Counted from the first letter of the stretch, positions 16,176-24,611 are shown. The stretch: 64,000 nucleotides of DNA from JALHUB01 sp963719465 (GCA_963719465.1 OY970386.1:62001-126000), one strand, 5' to 3'. Program-made: numbers and translations. Notes: generated by a model not told the origin, from the sequence alone.

Positions 16176-17680
16176 GATGTTCTTTCCAGCGGCTCGCCGC
16201 CGCGCAGGTTCGCGCGACGCTGGCTCGCTTTCCAGCGCTCACTGTCCTTCGACGACACAACCTCCCGCGACCGCCCTTCGCGCCTGTGCGCAAGCACCGA
16301 GCCCGTCAGCAGCGCGACCAGCCGGTCCTCCACGAGAGACGGCGACCCGATCTTGAACTCGCTTTCGAGGAACGTGGTGTGGACGTTGCCGGCGAGAAAG
16401 CGCGCGTCTTCGAGCAACTGAAGGTGTAGCGGGATATTCGTCTCCACGCCCACGATTACGAACTCCTCCAGCGCCCGTCGCATACGCCGGACCGCCTCGT
16501 CGCGGTCGTGGCCCCAGGCGATCACTTTCGCCAGCATCGGATCGTAGTAGTAGGAGACGTTGTAGCCGGCGAAAAGGCCGCTATCGACCCGGATTCCCGG
16601 GCCGGCCGGCTGACTGACGTGGTCGATTCGCCCCAGCGAGGGGAGGAAGTCGTTGTACGGGTCTTCGGCGGCGATCCGGCACTCCAGCGCCCAGCCGCGC
16701 GCCTCCACGCGGTCGAAGCCTAACGGCTCTCCCGCAGCAACGCGAAGCTGCTCGGCCACCAGGTCTATGCCCGTCACCATCTCCGTGACCGGGTGCTCGA
16801 CCTGCAGCCGCGCGTTCACTTCCAGGAAGTAGAACTGTCCGCCGTCGTCCAGCAGGAACTCGACCGTGCCGACGTTTCGATAGCCCGCCGCCCTGGCGAT
16901 CCTGAGCGCCGCCTCGCACAAGGCCTCACGAAGGGGCGCGTCGACGGCCGGCGAAGGCGACTCCTCGATCAGCTTCTGATGACGCCGCTGCACCGAGCAC
17001 TCCCGCTCGCCGAGGGCGACGACGTTGCCTGAGGCGTCGCCGAGGACCTGAATTTCGACGTGGCGCACGCTCTCCAGCAGCTTCTCGATGTAAAGCGACC
17101 GGTCACCGAACGCGGACGAGGCCTCGCCGCCGGCGACGCGCAGGGCCGCCTCCATCTCCGCGCGGTCGTGCACCAGCCGGATGCCCTTGCCGCCGCCACC
17201 CGCCACCGCCTTGACGAGGACCGGATAGCCAAGCCTTTCCGCCGCCGCGACGGCCTGTTCGCGGTCTTCGACAACGTCTTCGCCGGGCACGACGGGAACG
17301 CCTGCCTCAGCGGCGAGATGTCGTGCGGCAACCTTGTCCCCGAAGAGCCGCATTGTCTGAGCGGACGGCCCGACGAAAGCGATGCCGGCAGCGTCGCAGG
17401 CGTCGACGAAGGCGGGGTTCTCGGCCAAAAAGCCGTAGCCGGGATGGACCGCCTCGACGCCCGCGCGAGTCGCGACGTCGATCACGCGGTCGATGCTGAG
17501 GTAGCTTCCGCTAGCTGCGCCGGGGCCGAGCGGGTACGCTTCGTCGGCCTGGCGGACGTGAAGGGCAGCGCGGTCCGCTTCCGAGTACACGGCGACGGTG
17601 GCGACGCCCAGGTCGCGGCAGGTCCGCATGATGCGGAGGGCGATCTCGCCGCGATTGGCTACGAGCAGCTTCTTGAACAA
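16154..17680 (-). CDS. accC: Biotin carboxylase subunit of an acyl-CoA carboxylase
   Basis: This 508-residue ATP-grasp enzyme carboxylates biotin with bicarbonate and ATP. The N-terminus MFKKLLVANRGEIALRI is diagnostic. The Gly-rich ATP loop is KAVAGGGGKGIRLV, and later motifs are CSVQRRHQKLIEE, EVNARLQVEHPVTE and DPMLAKVIAWG. About 50 residues at the C-terminus (from SKDSERWKAS) go beyond the usual end and look unstructured. The start is TTG 17680, with AAGGA about 9 bp upstream; the ATG at 17684 is out of frame. It heads the operon with the carrier protein and acyl-CoA dehydrogenase. A methylcrotonyl- or propionyl-CoA role fits better than fatty acid synthesis, but this is inferred from the neighbours. 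Confidence 0.9.
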   Translation of the reverse strand: MFKKLLVANRGEIALRIMRTCRDLGVATVAVYSEADRAALHVRQADEAYPLGPGAASGSYLSIDRVIDVATRAGVEAVHPGYGFLAENPAFVDACDAAGIAFVGPSAQTMRLFGDKVAARHLAAEAGVPVVPGEDVVEDREQAVAAAERLGYPVLVKAVAGGGGKGIRLVHDRAEMEAALRVAGGEASSAFGDRSLYIEKLLESVRHVEIQVLGDASGNVVALGERECSVQRRHQKLIEESPSPAVDAPLREALCEAALRIARAAGYRNVGTVEFLLDDGGQFYFLEVNARLQVEHPVTEMVTGIDLVAEQLRVAAGEPLGFDRVEARGWALECRIAAEDPYNDFLPSLGRIDHVSQPAGPGIRVDSGLFAGYNVSYYYDPMLAKVIAWGHDRDEAVRRMRRALEEFVIVGVETNIPLHLQLLEDARFLAGNVHTTFLESEFKIGSPSLVEDRLVALLTGSVLAHRREGRSREVVSSKDSERWKASQRRANLRGGEPLERTSWRRSTD

Positions 17681-17732
17681 TACATCGCTTCCTTGCTAGC
17701 TACGCTTGCTGCCGCGAATGCTCTCGGCGGGT

Positions 17733-17828
17733 GGCTCTTTCCCACCCTCCCACCCAGGAGGGTCCAATCTGAAATCAAGGGGACACCCCTTGAACCCCGC
17801 CAGATGGGAGCGCCCCTCTAGACTCCCC
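17733..17828. repeat. Dispersed intergenic repeat, copy 1
   Basis: This stretch matches 29020-29109 and 63271-63365. The order of elements is a TCCCACCC box, a variable stretch, a perfect palindrome CAAGGGG-ACA-CCCCTTG at 17776-17792, a GAACCCCGCCAG box, a variable stretch, and GCGCCCCTCT-GACTCCCC. It fills the gap between thrS and accC. No transposase or other coding sequence is associated. Confidence 0.75.
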
Positions 17829-17849
17829 GCAGGCCGCCACGATATAGGC

Positions 17850-19586
17850 TCAGATCTTCTCCTCGACCTCGCGCTGGAGCCGGGCCAGCAGCTCGTCGAC
17901 GGGCATTGCGCCCAGGTTCTCGCCGCTGCGCAGTCGCACGTTGACGGCGCCCGCTTCCGCCTCCCTGTCGCCGACGACGAGCATGTACGGCACCTTCTGA
18001 AGCTGCGCGTCGCGGATCTTGGCGTTCATGCGCTCGTTGCGGTCGTCGACTTCGACGCGCAGGTCCGCCTGCTTCAGCGTTTCAGCCACCTTTTCGCCGT
18101 ACTCGACGTGACGGTCGGCGATGGGCACGATGACGGCCTGGACCGGCGCCAGCCAGGTCGGGAAGGCGCCGGCGTACTGCTCGATGAGGTAGGCGGTCAT
18201 GCGTTCCATCGTGCTGATGACGCCGCGATGGATCATCACCGGCTGGTGCTCCCGACCGTCCTCGCCGATGTAGGTCAGCGAGAAGCGCTCCGGCAGGTGG
18301 AAGTCGAGCTGGATGGTCGAAAGCGTCTCCTCGCGCCCCAGCGCGTCGCGGATCTGGACGTCGACCTTCGGCCCGTAGAAGGCGGCCTCCCCGACGGCCT
18401 CGACATACGGTAGACCAAGGTCGTTCATCGCCTCCCGCAGCTTCTGCTCTCCCAGGTCCCACATGGTATCGTTGTCGACGAACTTCTCCCTGTCGCCCGG
18501 ATCGCGCAACGAGAGGCGATACGAGTACTCGCTGATGCCGAGGACGCGGTAGGCCTTCTCCATCAAGCTTACGACACCCGCGAACTCGCTGCCGATCTGG
18601 TCCGGGCGGCAGAAGATGTGGGCGTCGTTCAGGGTCATGACGCGGACGCGCGTCAGGCCACCCATGACGCCCGACTTCTCGAATCGGTACATCGTCCCCA
18701 GCTCCGCGATGCGCACCGGCAGGTCGCGGTAGCTCCGCATCTTCGACTGGTAGACGATGATGTGGTGCGGGCAGTTCATCGGCCGCAGCACCATCTCCTC
18801 GTGCTCCAGCTTCATCGGCGGGAACATTAGCTCCTGGTAGTGCTCCCAGTGGCCGGACTTCTCGTAGAGCTCGCGCTTGGCGATGTCCGGCGTGTAGACG
18901 TGCAAGTAGCCCGCCTGGCGCTCTTCCTTCGTTATCCATTCTTCGAGGATGCGACGGATGGTCGCGCCCTTGGGCAGCCACAGCGGCAGGCCGGCGCCGA
19001 CCAGGCTGCTGCTCATGAAAAGCTCCAGCTCGCGGCCGAGCCGTCGATGGTCGCGCTGCTGCGCCTCCTCCAGCCGGCGCAGGTAGTCGTCCAGCTCCGC
19101 CTGCGTCTCGAACAGCGCGCCATAGATGCGCTGCAGCATCGGGCGGTGCTCGTCGCCACGCCAGTACGCCCCCGCGACGCTCGTCAGCTTGAACGCTTTC
19201 ACTTCGCCGGTGCGCTCCACGTGCGGACCGGCGCAGAGGTCGACGAAGCCGTCGTGGCGGTAGATGCTGACCGTACCGCCCTCGACGTCGTCGATCAGCT
19301 CCAGCTTGTACGGCTGGGCGGCGAAGACGCGTCGCGCCTCCTCCTTCGACGCCTCCTCGCGCTCGAACGGTACATCGGCGGCGACCGTTTCGCGCATCCG
19401 CTCCTCGATGACGGCCAGGTCTTCCGGCGTCAGGCTGCGCGGCAGGTCGAAGTCGTAGTAGAAGCCGTTCTCGATCGCCGGGCCGATGGCGAACTTCGCG
19501 TCCGGGAAGATGGAGAGCACGGCCTGGGCCATGATATGCGACGCGGAGTGTCGCATCTTGTGCAAGCGTTCGTCTTTCGATTCCAT
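17850..19586 (-). CDS. thrS: Threonyl-tRNA synthetase lacking the TGS domain
   Basis: The 578-residue enzyme charges tRNA-Thr. It starts at the editing domain (MRHSASHIMAQAVLSIFPDA, with the HxxxH zinc motif) and so lacks the roughly 60-residue N-terminal TGS domain. Later motifs include KRELYEKSGHWEHYQELMF, LRPMNCPHHIIVYQ with the zinc-ligand Cys, RVRVMTLNDAHIFC, and the anticodon-binding domain (APVQAVIVPIADRHVEYG to VDDRNERMNAKIR). ATG 19586 has ACGAGG upstream. Expression is controlled by the T-box leader at 19605-19970. No partner gene follows in the same direction. Confidence 0.95.
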   Translation of the reverse strand: MESKDERLHKMRHSASHIMAQAVLSIFPDAKFAIGPAIENGFYYDFDLPRSLTPEDLAVIEERMRETVAADVPFEREEASKEEARRVFAAQPYKLELIDDVEGGTVSIYRHDGFVDLCAGPHVERTGEVKAFKLTSVAGAYWRGDEHRPMLQRIYGALFETQAELDDYLRRLEEAQQRDHRRLGRELELFMSSSLVGAGLPLWLPKGATIRRILEEWITKEERQAGYLHVYTPDIAKRELYEKSGHWEHYQELMFPPMKLEHEEMVLRPMNCPHHIIVYQSKMRSYRDLPVRIAELGTMYRFEKSGVMGGLTRVRVMTLNDAHIFCRPDQIGSEFAGVVSLMEKAYRVLGISEYSYRLSLRDPGDREKFVDNDTMWDLGEQKLREAMNDLGLPYVEAVGEAAFYGPKVDVQIRDALGREETLSTIQLDFHLPERFSLTYIGEDGREHQPVMIHRGVISTMERMTAYLIEQYAGAFPTWLAPVQAVIVPIADRHVEYGEKVAETLKQADLRVEVDDRNERMNAKIRDAQLQKVPYMLVVGDREAEAGAVNVRLRSGENLGAMPVDELLARLQREVEEKI

Positions 19587-19612
19587 ATGCTACCTCGTAA
19601 TGCTATCTGCAA

Positions 19613-19643
19613 ACGAAAAGCCCCTCGCCAAGGGACGAGAGGC
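19613..19643 (-). terminator. T-box regulated terminator of thrS
   Basis: On the minus strand GCCTCTCG pairs with CGAGGGGC around CCCTTGG, followed by TTTTCGTTT. This is an intrinsic terminator directly after the T-box, mutually exclusive with the antiterminator formed when uncharged tRNA-Thr binds. Confidence 0.85.
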
Positions 19644-19706
19644 ACGTGGTTCCACCCTTGTTTCTCCTCGCTGCCCCGTCGCTGATGCGAACGAAAGAAG
19701 ACAGTT

Positions 19707-19775
19707 CTGAGGGTTGAAACCCTCAGCCCCAGGCCAAGCGATGTCAGTCATCAGGCTGCGGGATTCATCCCGCAG
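19707..19775. repeat. Two perfect 8-bp-stem hairpins inside the T-box leader
   Basis: CTGAGGGT-TGAA-ACCCTCAG lies at 19707-19726 and CTGCGGGA-TTCA-TCCCGCAG at 19756-19775. The same hairpin type recurs at 42485-42504, 42605-42624 and 48252-48271. Confidence 0.75.
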
Positions 19776-19980
19776 AACAGCCCTCATCCTTCGTCGCCCG
19801 CGTCTCGCGAGGACTCGATTCGGCCGCTAACGGGTGCCTCCGGGGACGCCTACTCGTCACTCTTCGACGCCCGGCTCGCAGGGGGTTCGTCGCGGGCTTC
19901 TCGGCGGGGCGCTTTCAGCCGTCGGCGCCCCTCTCTGTGGCCTTCCAGCCGCGACGCGTCCTGGTCCTCGCCTTTAGCTA

Positions 19981-20057
19981 TGGTGGGCGATACTGGATTT
20001 GAACCAGTGACCTCTGCGATGTCAACGCAGCGCTCTAACCAACTGAGCTAATCGCCC
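19981..20057 (-). tRNA. tRNA-Val (anticodon GAC)
   Basis: The minus strand folds as a full cloverleaf. The acceptor is GGGCGAT, the D arm GCTC/GAGC, and anticodon stem CTGCG/CGCAG has loop TTGACAT. The T arm is ACTGG-TTCAAAT-CCAGT. The anticodon is GAC, reading GTC valine codons. CCA is encoded at 19983-19981. It ends next to the thrS leader. Confidence 0.95.
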
Positions 20058-20079
20058 AGATATCCCACTGACCTGTCGC

Positions 20080-20116
20080 CTCAGGCGACCGCTCTAACCA
20101 ACTGAGCTAATCGCCC
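20080..20116 (-). pseudogene. Broken 5' half of a second tRNA-Val
   Basis: A 27-bp segment (20090-20116) is identical to the 5' end of tRNA-Val, covering the acceptor 5' strand and D arm. The sequence then departs: where the anticodon arm should be there is a GTCGCC-TGA-GGCGAC hairpin with no seven-base loop, and no T arm follows. It is either a relic of a tandem duplication or a small tRNA-like structure. Confidence 0.65.
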
Positions 20117-20182
20117 CAGAACAGGACGATGATAGCATCGGCCATAGGGCAAGTCAACGAACGGCCCGGCCGTCAGAATCGC

Positions 20183-20210
20183 TTGACAACCGCCCGGCGA
20201 CGGGTATGAT
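20183..20210 (+). promoter_or_regulatory. Promoter of the Lrp-type gene
   Basis: TTGACA at 20183-20188, a 16-bp spacer and TATGAT at 20205-20210 form a strong sigma-70 match. It lies about 32 bp before the start at 20243. Confidence 0.7.
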
Positions 20211-20242
20211 GTTCGCAAACCAAGCGCTACAGGAGGCATCCG

Positions 20243-20491
20243 ATGTCGGTGCATGGCTACGTTCTCATCGAGGCCGAGGTCGGCCGCGCAAGGTCAATAA
20301 GCGACGCCATATCTCGCCTGACTAACCCCGACGCGGAAATCGTCGCGGTCGACACCGTGACCGGCCCCTACGACATCATCGTCCAGCTTGAAGCGGAGGA
20401 CCTGGATCGCCTGGGGCGCTGCATCACCGACGTTCTCCAGCGCGTCGACGGCGTGCAACGAACCACGACCTGCCTCGCCGTACGGTTCTAA
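20243..20491 (+). CDS. Stand-alone Lrp/AsnC ligand-binding (RAM) domain protein
   Basis: This 82-residue protein consists only of the Lrp/AsnC effector-binding alpha/beta domain: VHGYVLIEAEVGRARSISDA, then VDTVTGPYDIIVQLEAEDLD, then VQRTTTCLAVRF. It has no DNA-binding HTH. AGGAGGCATCCG directly precedes ATG 20243, and a strong promoter lies upstream. Such single-domain proteins bind amino acids as oligomers and may modulate full-length Lrp proteins, but the ligand cannot be read from sequence. It is a single gene, convergent with acyP. Confidence 0.88.
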   Translation: MSVHGYVLIEAEVGRARSISDAISRLTNPDAEIVAVDTVTGPYDIIVQLEAEDLDRLGRCITDVLQRVDGVQRTTTCLAVRF

Positions 20492-20549
20492 CGCCTGGCC
20501 TGGAAATCGACGACCTGAAAGGCGAAGTCGTCGGAGTGGGACGTCGCGC

Positions 20550-20840
20550 CTAGAAGCGCGCTTCGAACGTGCTGAACTCACCCGAGGCTGAGCACCACCG
20601 CACCTGAACGCTGTCCACACGCGCCATGAACGGCCCCTTCCAGAGATGTCGCACCAACTCCTCCAGGTCGGCGTGAGGGCCTTCCGCGACCACCTCCACG
20701 CTGCGGCCGTCGTCGCTGTTGCGCACGTAGCCGTCGAGCCCTAGCGTCCGCGCGTAAAGCACGACGAACTGGCGAAAGCCGACCGCCTGCACCGCGCCGC
20801 GCACGACCGCTTTGAGCGCCGCCCGCTCATCCTCCGTCAA
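20550..20840 (-). CDS. acyP: Acylphosphatase
   Basis: This 96-residue enzyme hydrolyses acyl phosphates. The phosphate-binding loop reads GAVQAVGFRQF, with the catalytic Arg in GFR. The usual VQGVGFR Gly is replaced by Ala. The catalytic Asn is in GYVRNSDDG, followed by VEVVAEG. Length is typical. Its ATG overlaps the stop of aroKB as ATGA, so it is the last gene of the alaS to aro operon and is translationally coupled. The link to shikimate metabolism appears positional only. Confidence 0.9.
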   Translation of the reverse strand: MTEDERAALKAVVRGAVQAVGFRQFVVLYARTLGLDGYVRNSDDGRSVEVVAEGPHADLEELVRHLWKGPFMARVDSVQVRWCSASGEFSTFEARF

Positions 20841-22546
20841 CCGCGCCCCTCTCTAGAAGCTTCGCCTAGCATCTCCTGGAGGACTTCCCTCGTCAACTCG
20901 ACCGGCACCTCCGTGCGGAACGCCGGCTGCCCTACGTCCGAAAGCAGCACCCAGCGCACTCTCTTGCCGACGACCTTCTTGTCGAGGCTGATCGCCGCCA
21001 TCAGCTTGTCGACGCCTACCGGCGGCAGCGCCCCGAGCAGCCCAAAGCGCCGCAGGAGCGCGTTCTGCCGCTCGCCGAGCTCCGGCGGCGTCACTCCAAG
21101 GCGCCGCCCCAGCTCCGCCGCACCGGCCATCCCCCACGCCACCGCCTCGCCGTGCAGGAGCTTGCCGTAGCCCGTCGCCGCCTCGAGCGCATGGCCGATG
21201 GTGTGGCCGTAGTTCAGCACGCTGCGCCGTCCCGTCGTCTCGCGCTCGTCTTCCATGACAACCTGCGCCTTCAGCGCCATCGACGCGCGCACGGCCTGCG
21301 TCACGGCCGCCGGGTCGAGCGCGAGGAGGTCGTCCGCCTCCTCTTCAAGCTGTCCGAGAAGCGTCGGGCTGAGCGACAGCGCCTGCTTGATCACCTCTGA
21401 CCAGCCGGCGGTCAGCTCTCGCTCCGGCAGCGTGCCGAGCATCGACACGTCGGCGAAGACGAGTCGCGGCTGGTAGAACGCCCCGACCAGGTTTTTCGCC
21501 TCAGGGCGGTCCACCGCGACCTTGCCGCCGATCGACGCGTCGACCATCGCCAGAAGGCTGGTAGGCATCTGGACGAGCGGCAGGCCACGCAGGTAGGTCG
21601 CCGCTACGAAGCCCGCCAGGTCGCCGACGACGCCGCCGCCGAGCGCGATGATCGCCTGGCCGCGCTCCGCCCTGTTCGCCGCCAGCCAGTCGTAGATCCG
21701 CGACGCGTTCTCCAGCGTCTTGCTCTCTTCGCCCGCCCGAACGACGTGCCTGTGGACGGCGAACCCGGCCGCCGAGATGATGTCGGTTGTGAGGCGGCCG
21801 TAGAGCGGCTCGACGTTCGAGTCAGTGATGACGAAGGCAACGTCGCGCAGACCGGCTTCACGCAGCTTTTCGCCCAGCCTGTCGCTCGTTCCCCAGCCGG
21901 CGAAGACGGGGTAGCGGGCCGTTTCCGTCGTGACGACGCACGCGAGGTCCGCCTCGTCGGTCGAAGCCGCGGGGCTCCCAAGTCGAGAGGCGTCGTACGT
22001 CAAGCATTCGGCGAAACGGCGCCACGCCCGCACGACCTCCTCGGCCACGAGCTCAGGCGTCAGGTCATCGGTGTGCACGGTTGCGTCGGCGAGGGCGTAC
22101 AGCGGCTGGCGCTGCGCCTTCAGCTGCAGGATGCGTCCCAGCGGGTCAGCGCCGCGCAAGAGCGGCCGCTCCGACTCCTCGCGCTCGGCCGGCTGCCGCA
22201 GTCGCGATACTATCGTTTGCGGCCTCGCTTCCAGGCAGGCGACAAAGCCGCTCTCCGCCATGAGGCGCCGGTTCTCCTCCGCCAGCACGACGCCGCCGCC
22301 GGTCGCGACGACGACCTCGCTCTCTCGGCAGGCGGCTCGCAGCGCCTCCATCTCGCGCAGGCGGAAGCCGCCCTCGCCCTCATCGGCGAAGACGGCGGGC
22401 ACAGGCTTGCCGGCTGCCTCCTCGATCAGGTCGTCGAGGTCGATGACGCGCCAGCCGAGCGTCTGCGCGACCAGCGGCGCCACCCGCGACTTCCCGGTGA
22501 ACGAGAAGCCCGTCAGAAAGATGCGCCGCGGCGGTTGCGATGCCAT
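20837..22546 (-). CDS. aroKB: Fused shikimate kinase and 3-dehydroquinate synthase
   Basis: This 569-residue bifunctional enzyme covers two steps of the shikimate pathway. Residues about 1-170 are shikimate kinase: P-loop GFSFTGKS, IDLDDLIEE, ATGGGVVLAEE and the Arg-rich lid SERPLLRGADP. Residues about 205-569 are NAD-dependent dehydroquinate synthase: GEESKTLENA, ALGGGVVGDLAGFVAATYLRG, MPTSLLAMVDASIGGK, GWSEVIKQA and NYGHTIGHALEA (metal His). ATG 22546 starts 2 bp after the aroC stop; the longer upstream frame reads through aroC and is rejected. The fusion order kinase-synthase is known from several bacterial groups. Confidence 0.93.
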   Translation of the reverse strand: MASQPPRRIFLTGFSFTGKSRVAPLVAQTLGWRVIDLDDLIEEAAGKPVPAVFADEGEGGFRLREMEALRAACRESEVVVATGGGVVLAEENRRLMAESGFVACLEARPQTIVSRLRQPAEREESERPLLRGADPLGRILQLKAQRQPLYALADATVHTDDLTPELVAEEVVRAWRRFAECLTYDASRLGSPAASTDEADLACVVTTETARYPVFAGWGTSDRLGEKLREAGLRDVAFVITDSNVEPLYGRLTTDIISAAGFAVHRHVVRAGEESKTLENASRIYDWLAANRAERGQAIIALGGGVVGDLAGFVAATYLRGLPLVQMPTSLLAMVDASIGGKVAVDRPEAKNLVGAFYQPRLVFADVSMLGTLPERELTAGWSEVIKQALSLSPTLLGQLEEEADDLLALDPAAVTQAVRASMALKAQVVMEDERETTGRRSVLNYGHTIGHALEAATGYGKLLHGEAVAWGMAGAAELGRRLGVTPPELGERQNALLRRFGLLGALPPVGVDKLMAAISLDKKVVGKRVRWVLLSDVGQPAFRTEVPVELTREVLQEMLGEASREGRG

Positions 22547-22548
22547 TA

Positions 22549-23718
22549 TCAACTCGAAGAGTGGGGCCCGACGGTTTCCAGATAGGCGCGGTAGTTGCGC
22601 AGCGTCTCGCTTATGTGGTCGCCGCCGAACTTGTCGAGGACGGCGGTCGCCAGGACGATCGCGACCATCGCTTCGGCGATGACGCCCGCCGCCGGCACGA
22701 TGCACACATCCGAACGCTCGTAGTGCGCTTCGGTGGCCTCGCCGGTCGCCAGGTCGGCGGAGGGAAGACGACGCGCCATCGTCGATATCGGTTTGAGCGC
22801 CGCGCGGACGACGATCTCCTCGCCGTTCGTCATGCCGCCCTCGATGCCGCCGGCGTGGTTCGAGGCGCGCCGCCAGGGACGGCCCGCCCACTCGCTCTGC
22901 GATAGAATGACGTCCTGCGACTCGGAGCCGGGCATCCGCGCGCCGGCAAACCCATCGCCGATCTCGACGCCTTTGACGGAGGGGATGCTCATGACCGCCT
23001 GCGCCAGCAGCCCGGTCAGGCGCCGGTCCCAGTGAACGTGGCTGCCGAGTCCAATGGGCACGCCCGTGGCCCGCACCTCCGTCACGCCGCCCAGGCTGTT
23101 GCCGCCCTCGCGCGCACTGTCTATCGCCGCGAGCATGCGCTCACCGGCTTCGGCGTCCGCGCAGCGCACGGGCGACTCCTCGACCGCCCGCCAGTCGGCC
23201 TCTTCGACGCGCTTCGCCTCGATGCCGCCGATAGCGACGGTGTGGCTGTTGATGGCGACGCCAAGCTCCTCGAGAAAGCGCCTGGCCACCGCTCCGACGG
23301 CCACTCGCGCCCCCGTCTCCCGCGCGCTTGCCCGTTCGAGGACGTTGCGCACGTCGTCCTGCGCGTACTTCATGGCGCCCGCCAGGTCGGCGTGGCCCGG
23401 GCGCAGTCGTGTCACCTTGTCGACCGGTCCTTCCGGCGTTTCGACGCCCATCACGTTGCGCCAGTTCTCCCAGTCGCGATTCGCTATCATGAGGGCGATG
23501 GGGCTGCCGAGCGTGAGGCCGTGACGGACGCCGGAGAGGATCTCGGCACGGTCGCTCTCGATCTTCTGACGGCCGCCGCGCCCGTAGCCTCCCTGCCGCC
23601 GCGCCAGGTCGCGGACGATGTCGTCCTCCGACAGCGCGAGGCCGGCCGGCATGCCTTCGATGACCGCCGTCAGCGCCTTCCCATGCGACTCGCCTGCCGT
23701 CAGAAACCGGAGCGCCAA
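22549..23718 (-). CDS. aroC: Chorismate synthase
   Basis: The 389-residue enzyme makes chorismate from EPSP with reduced FMN. Motifs are FLTAGESHGKALTAVIEGMPAGL (start), YGRGGRQKIESDRAEILSGVRHG, RPGHADLAGAMKY, RASARETGARVAVGAVAR, and late in the protein NHAGGIEGGMTNGE. The start is TTG 23718 with a strong AGGAGGCGAAGA site. It sits between aroE and aroKB with short gaps, completing the late shikimate steps in one transcript. Confidence 0.95.
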   Translation of the reverse strand: MALRFLTAGESHGKALTAVIEGMPAGLALSEDDIVRDLARRQGGYGRGGRQKIESDRAEILSGVRHGLTLGSPIALMIANRDWENWRNVMGVETPEGPVDKVTRLRPGHADLAGAMKYAQDDVRNVLERASARETGARVAVGAVARRFLEELGVAINSHTVAIGGIEAKRVEEADWRAVEESPVRCADAEAGERMLAAIDSAREGGNSLGGVTEVRATGVPIGLGSHVHWDRRLTGLLAQAVMSIPSVKGVEIGDGFAGARMPGSESQDVILSQSEWAGRPWRRASNHAGGIEGGMTNGEEIVVRAALKPISTMARRLPSADLATGEATEAHYERSDVCIVPAAGVIAEAMVAIVLATAVLDKFGGDHISETLRNYRAYLETVGPHSSS

Positions 23719-23734
23719 TCTTCGCCTCCTAGCG

Positions 23735-24592
23735 TTATGTCAACTTGGCCAGCGCCGCCTCCGCTGCCGCCAGCATTTCGGCCACCGGCGCGTCGAGCCC
23801 CGTCCACAGCTTGAACGACGACGCCGCCTGACGCACCAGCATCGGCAGGCCGTTGATCGTTCGCGCCCCACGCTCCTGCGCCGCGGCAAGAAGCGGCGTC
23901 AACGGCGGATTGTAGACCACGTCGAACACCAGCGCGCCCGGCGGGATGTCCTCCGCGTGGAGAGGCGTTTCGCCTTCCGAGCCGCCGTGCCGGGTGCCCA
24001 CAGGCGTACAGTTTACCAGAAGCGCTGCCCTTCTCGCCGCCTCCCGAAACGCCGCGTCGGACGGAAGATGGGCCCGGATAACCGCGTTCTCCGACGCAAG
24101 CCCGCGAAGATGCGCCGCCAGCGCCTCCGCCCGCTGCCCGTCTACGTCGCACAGGTCGACCGACGCGACGCCGGCGCGAACCAACGCCAGTCCCACTGCC
24201 CGCGCCGCGCCGCCCGCGCCCAGTATCGCGACCCGCTGTCCCGCCGCCGAAAAGCCCGTCGATTCCAGCGCCCGCCGGAAGCCGACGACGTCGGTGTTGT
24301 AGCCGGCAAGCCGCCCGCCTTCGTTGACGACCGTGTTGACGGCGCCCGTCTCCTTCGCCAGGTCGTCCAGCCGGTCAAGGAGCGGGACAACGGCCTCTTT
24401 ATGGGGCACCGTCACGTTGGCGCCGAGGGCGTCTGGCAATCGCAGGCCCCGCACGCGCGCCTCGAGCTCCGATGGCGGCGTCTCCCACAGCTCGTAGCGC
24501 TCTTCCATCCCGTGATAGGCGAAGGCGACGTTCTGGACCGCCGGCGAGACCGAGTGCGCGACAGGATAGCCGATAAGGCCGACGCGTTTCAT
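23735..24592 (-). CDS. aroE: Shikimate dehydrogenase
   Basis: The 285-residue NADP enzyme reduces 3-dehydroshikimate. Substrate-site motifs are GYPVAHSVSPAVQN, ANVTVPHKEAVVP (catalytic Lys), NTVVNEGGRLAGYNTD and NGLPMLVRQAA. The nucleotide site is AILGAGGAARAVG. GGGAGAG precedes ATG 24592. It follows mltG by 19 bp and precedes aroC by 16 bp, so it lies inside the long leftward operon. Confidence 0.95.
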   Translation of the reverse strand: MKRVGLIGYPVAHSVSPAVQNVAFAYHGMEERYELWETPPSELEARVRGLRLPDALGANVTVPHKEAVVPLLDRLDDLAKETGAVNTVVNEGGRLAGYNTDVVGFRRALESTGFSAAGQRVAILGAGGAARAVGLALVRAGVASVDLCDVDGQRAEALAAHLRGLASENAVIRAHLPSDAAFREAARRAALLVNCTPVGTRHGGSEGETPLHAEDIPPGALVFDVVYNPPLTPLLAAAQERGARTINGLPMLVRQAASSFKLWTGLDAPVAEMLAAAEAALAKLT

Positions 24593-24611
24593 CTCTCCCG
24601 CTTTCGGAGCG

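Larger units (their letters stand above)
19605..19970 (-). promoter_or_regulatory. T-box riboswitch leader of thrS
   Basis: The minus strand carries the T-box sequence AGGGTGGAACCACG at 19658-19645, which pairs with the uncharged tRNA acceptor end. Upstream, stem I is closed by CGAGGAC/GTCCTCG (19970-19964 with 19814-19808). It has the AGAGAG bulge at 19936-19931 and an apical GGGGCGC/GCGCCCC hairpin with a GGCTG loop. A possible specifier is the Thr codon ACC near 19886-19884; this assignment is tentative. Between stem I and the antiterminator lie two perfect 20-nt hairpins (19756-19775 and 19707-19726) belonging to a dispersed family. Confidence 0.88.

Noticed and set aside
17733..17828. 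Insertion sequence at the dispersed repeats
   Set aside because: No transposase frame, terminal inverted repeats or target duplications are visible; only a short repeat is supported.
22547..22891. N-terminal extension of aroKB by about 115 residues
   Set aside because: The extension reads aroC in another frame and is Arg-rich; ATG 22546 just after the aroC stop fits the kinase N-terminus.
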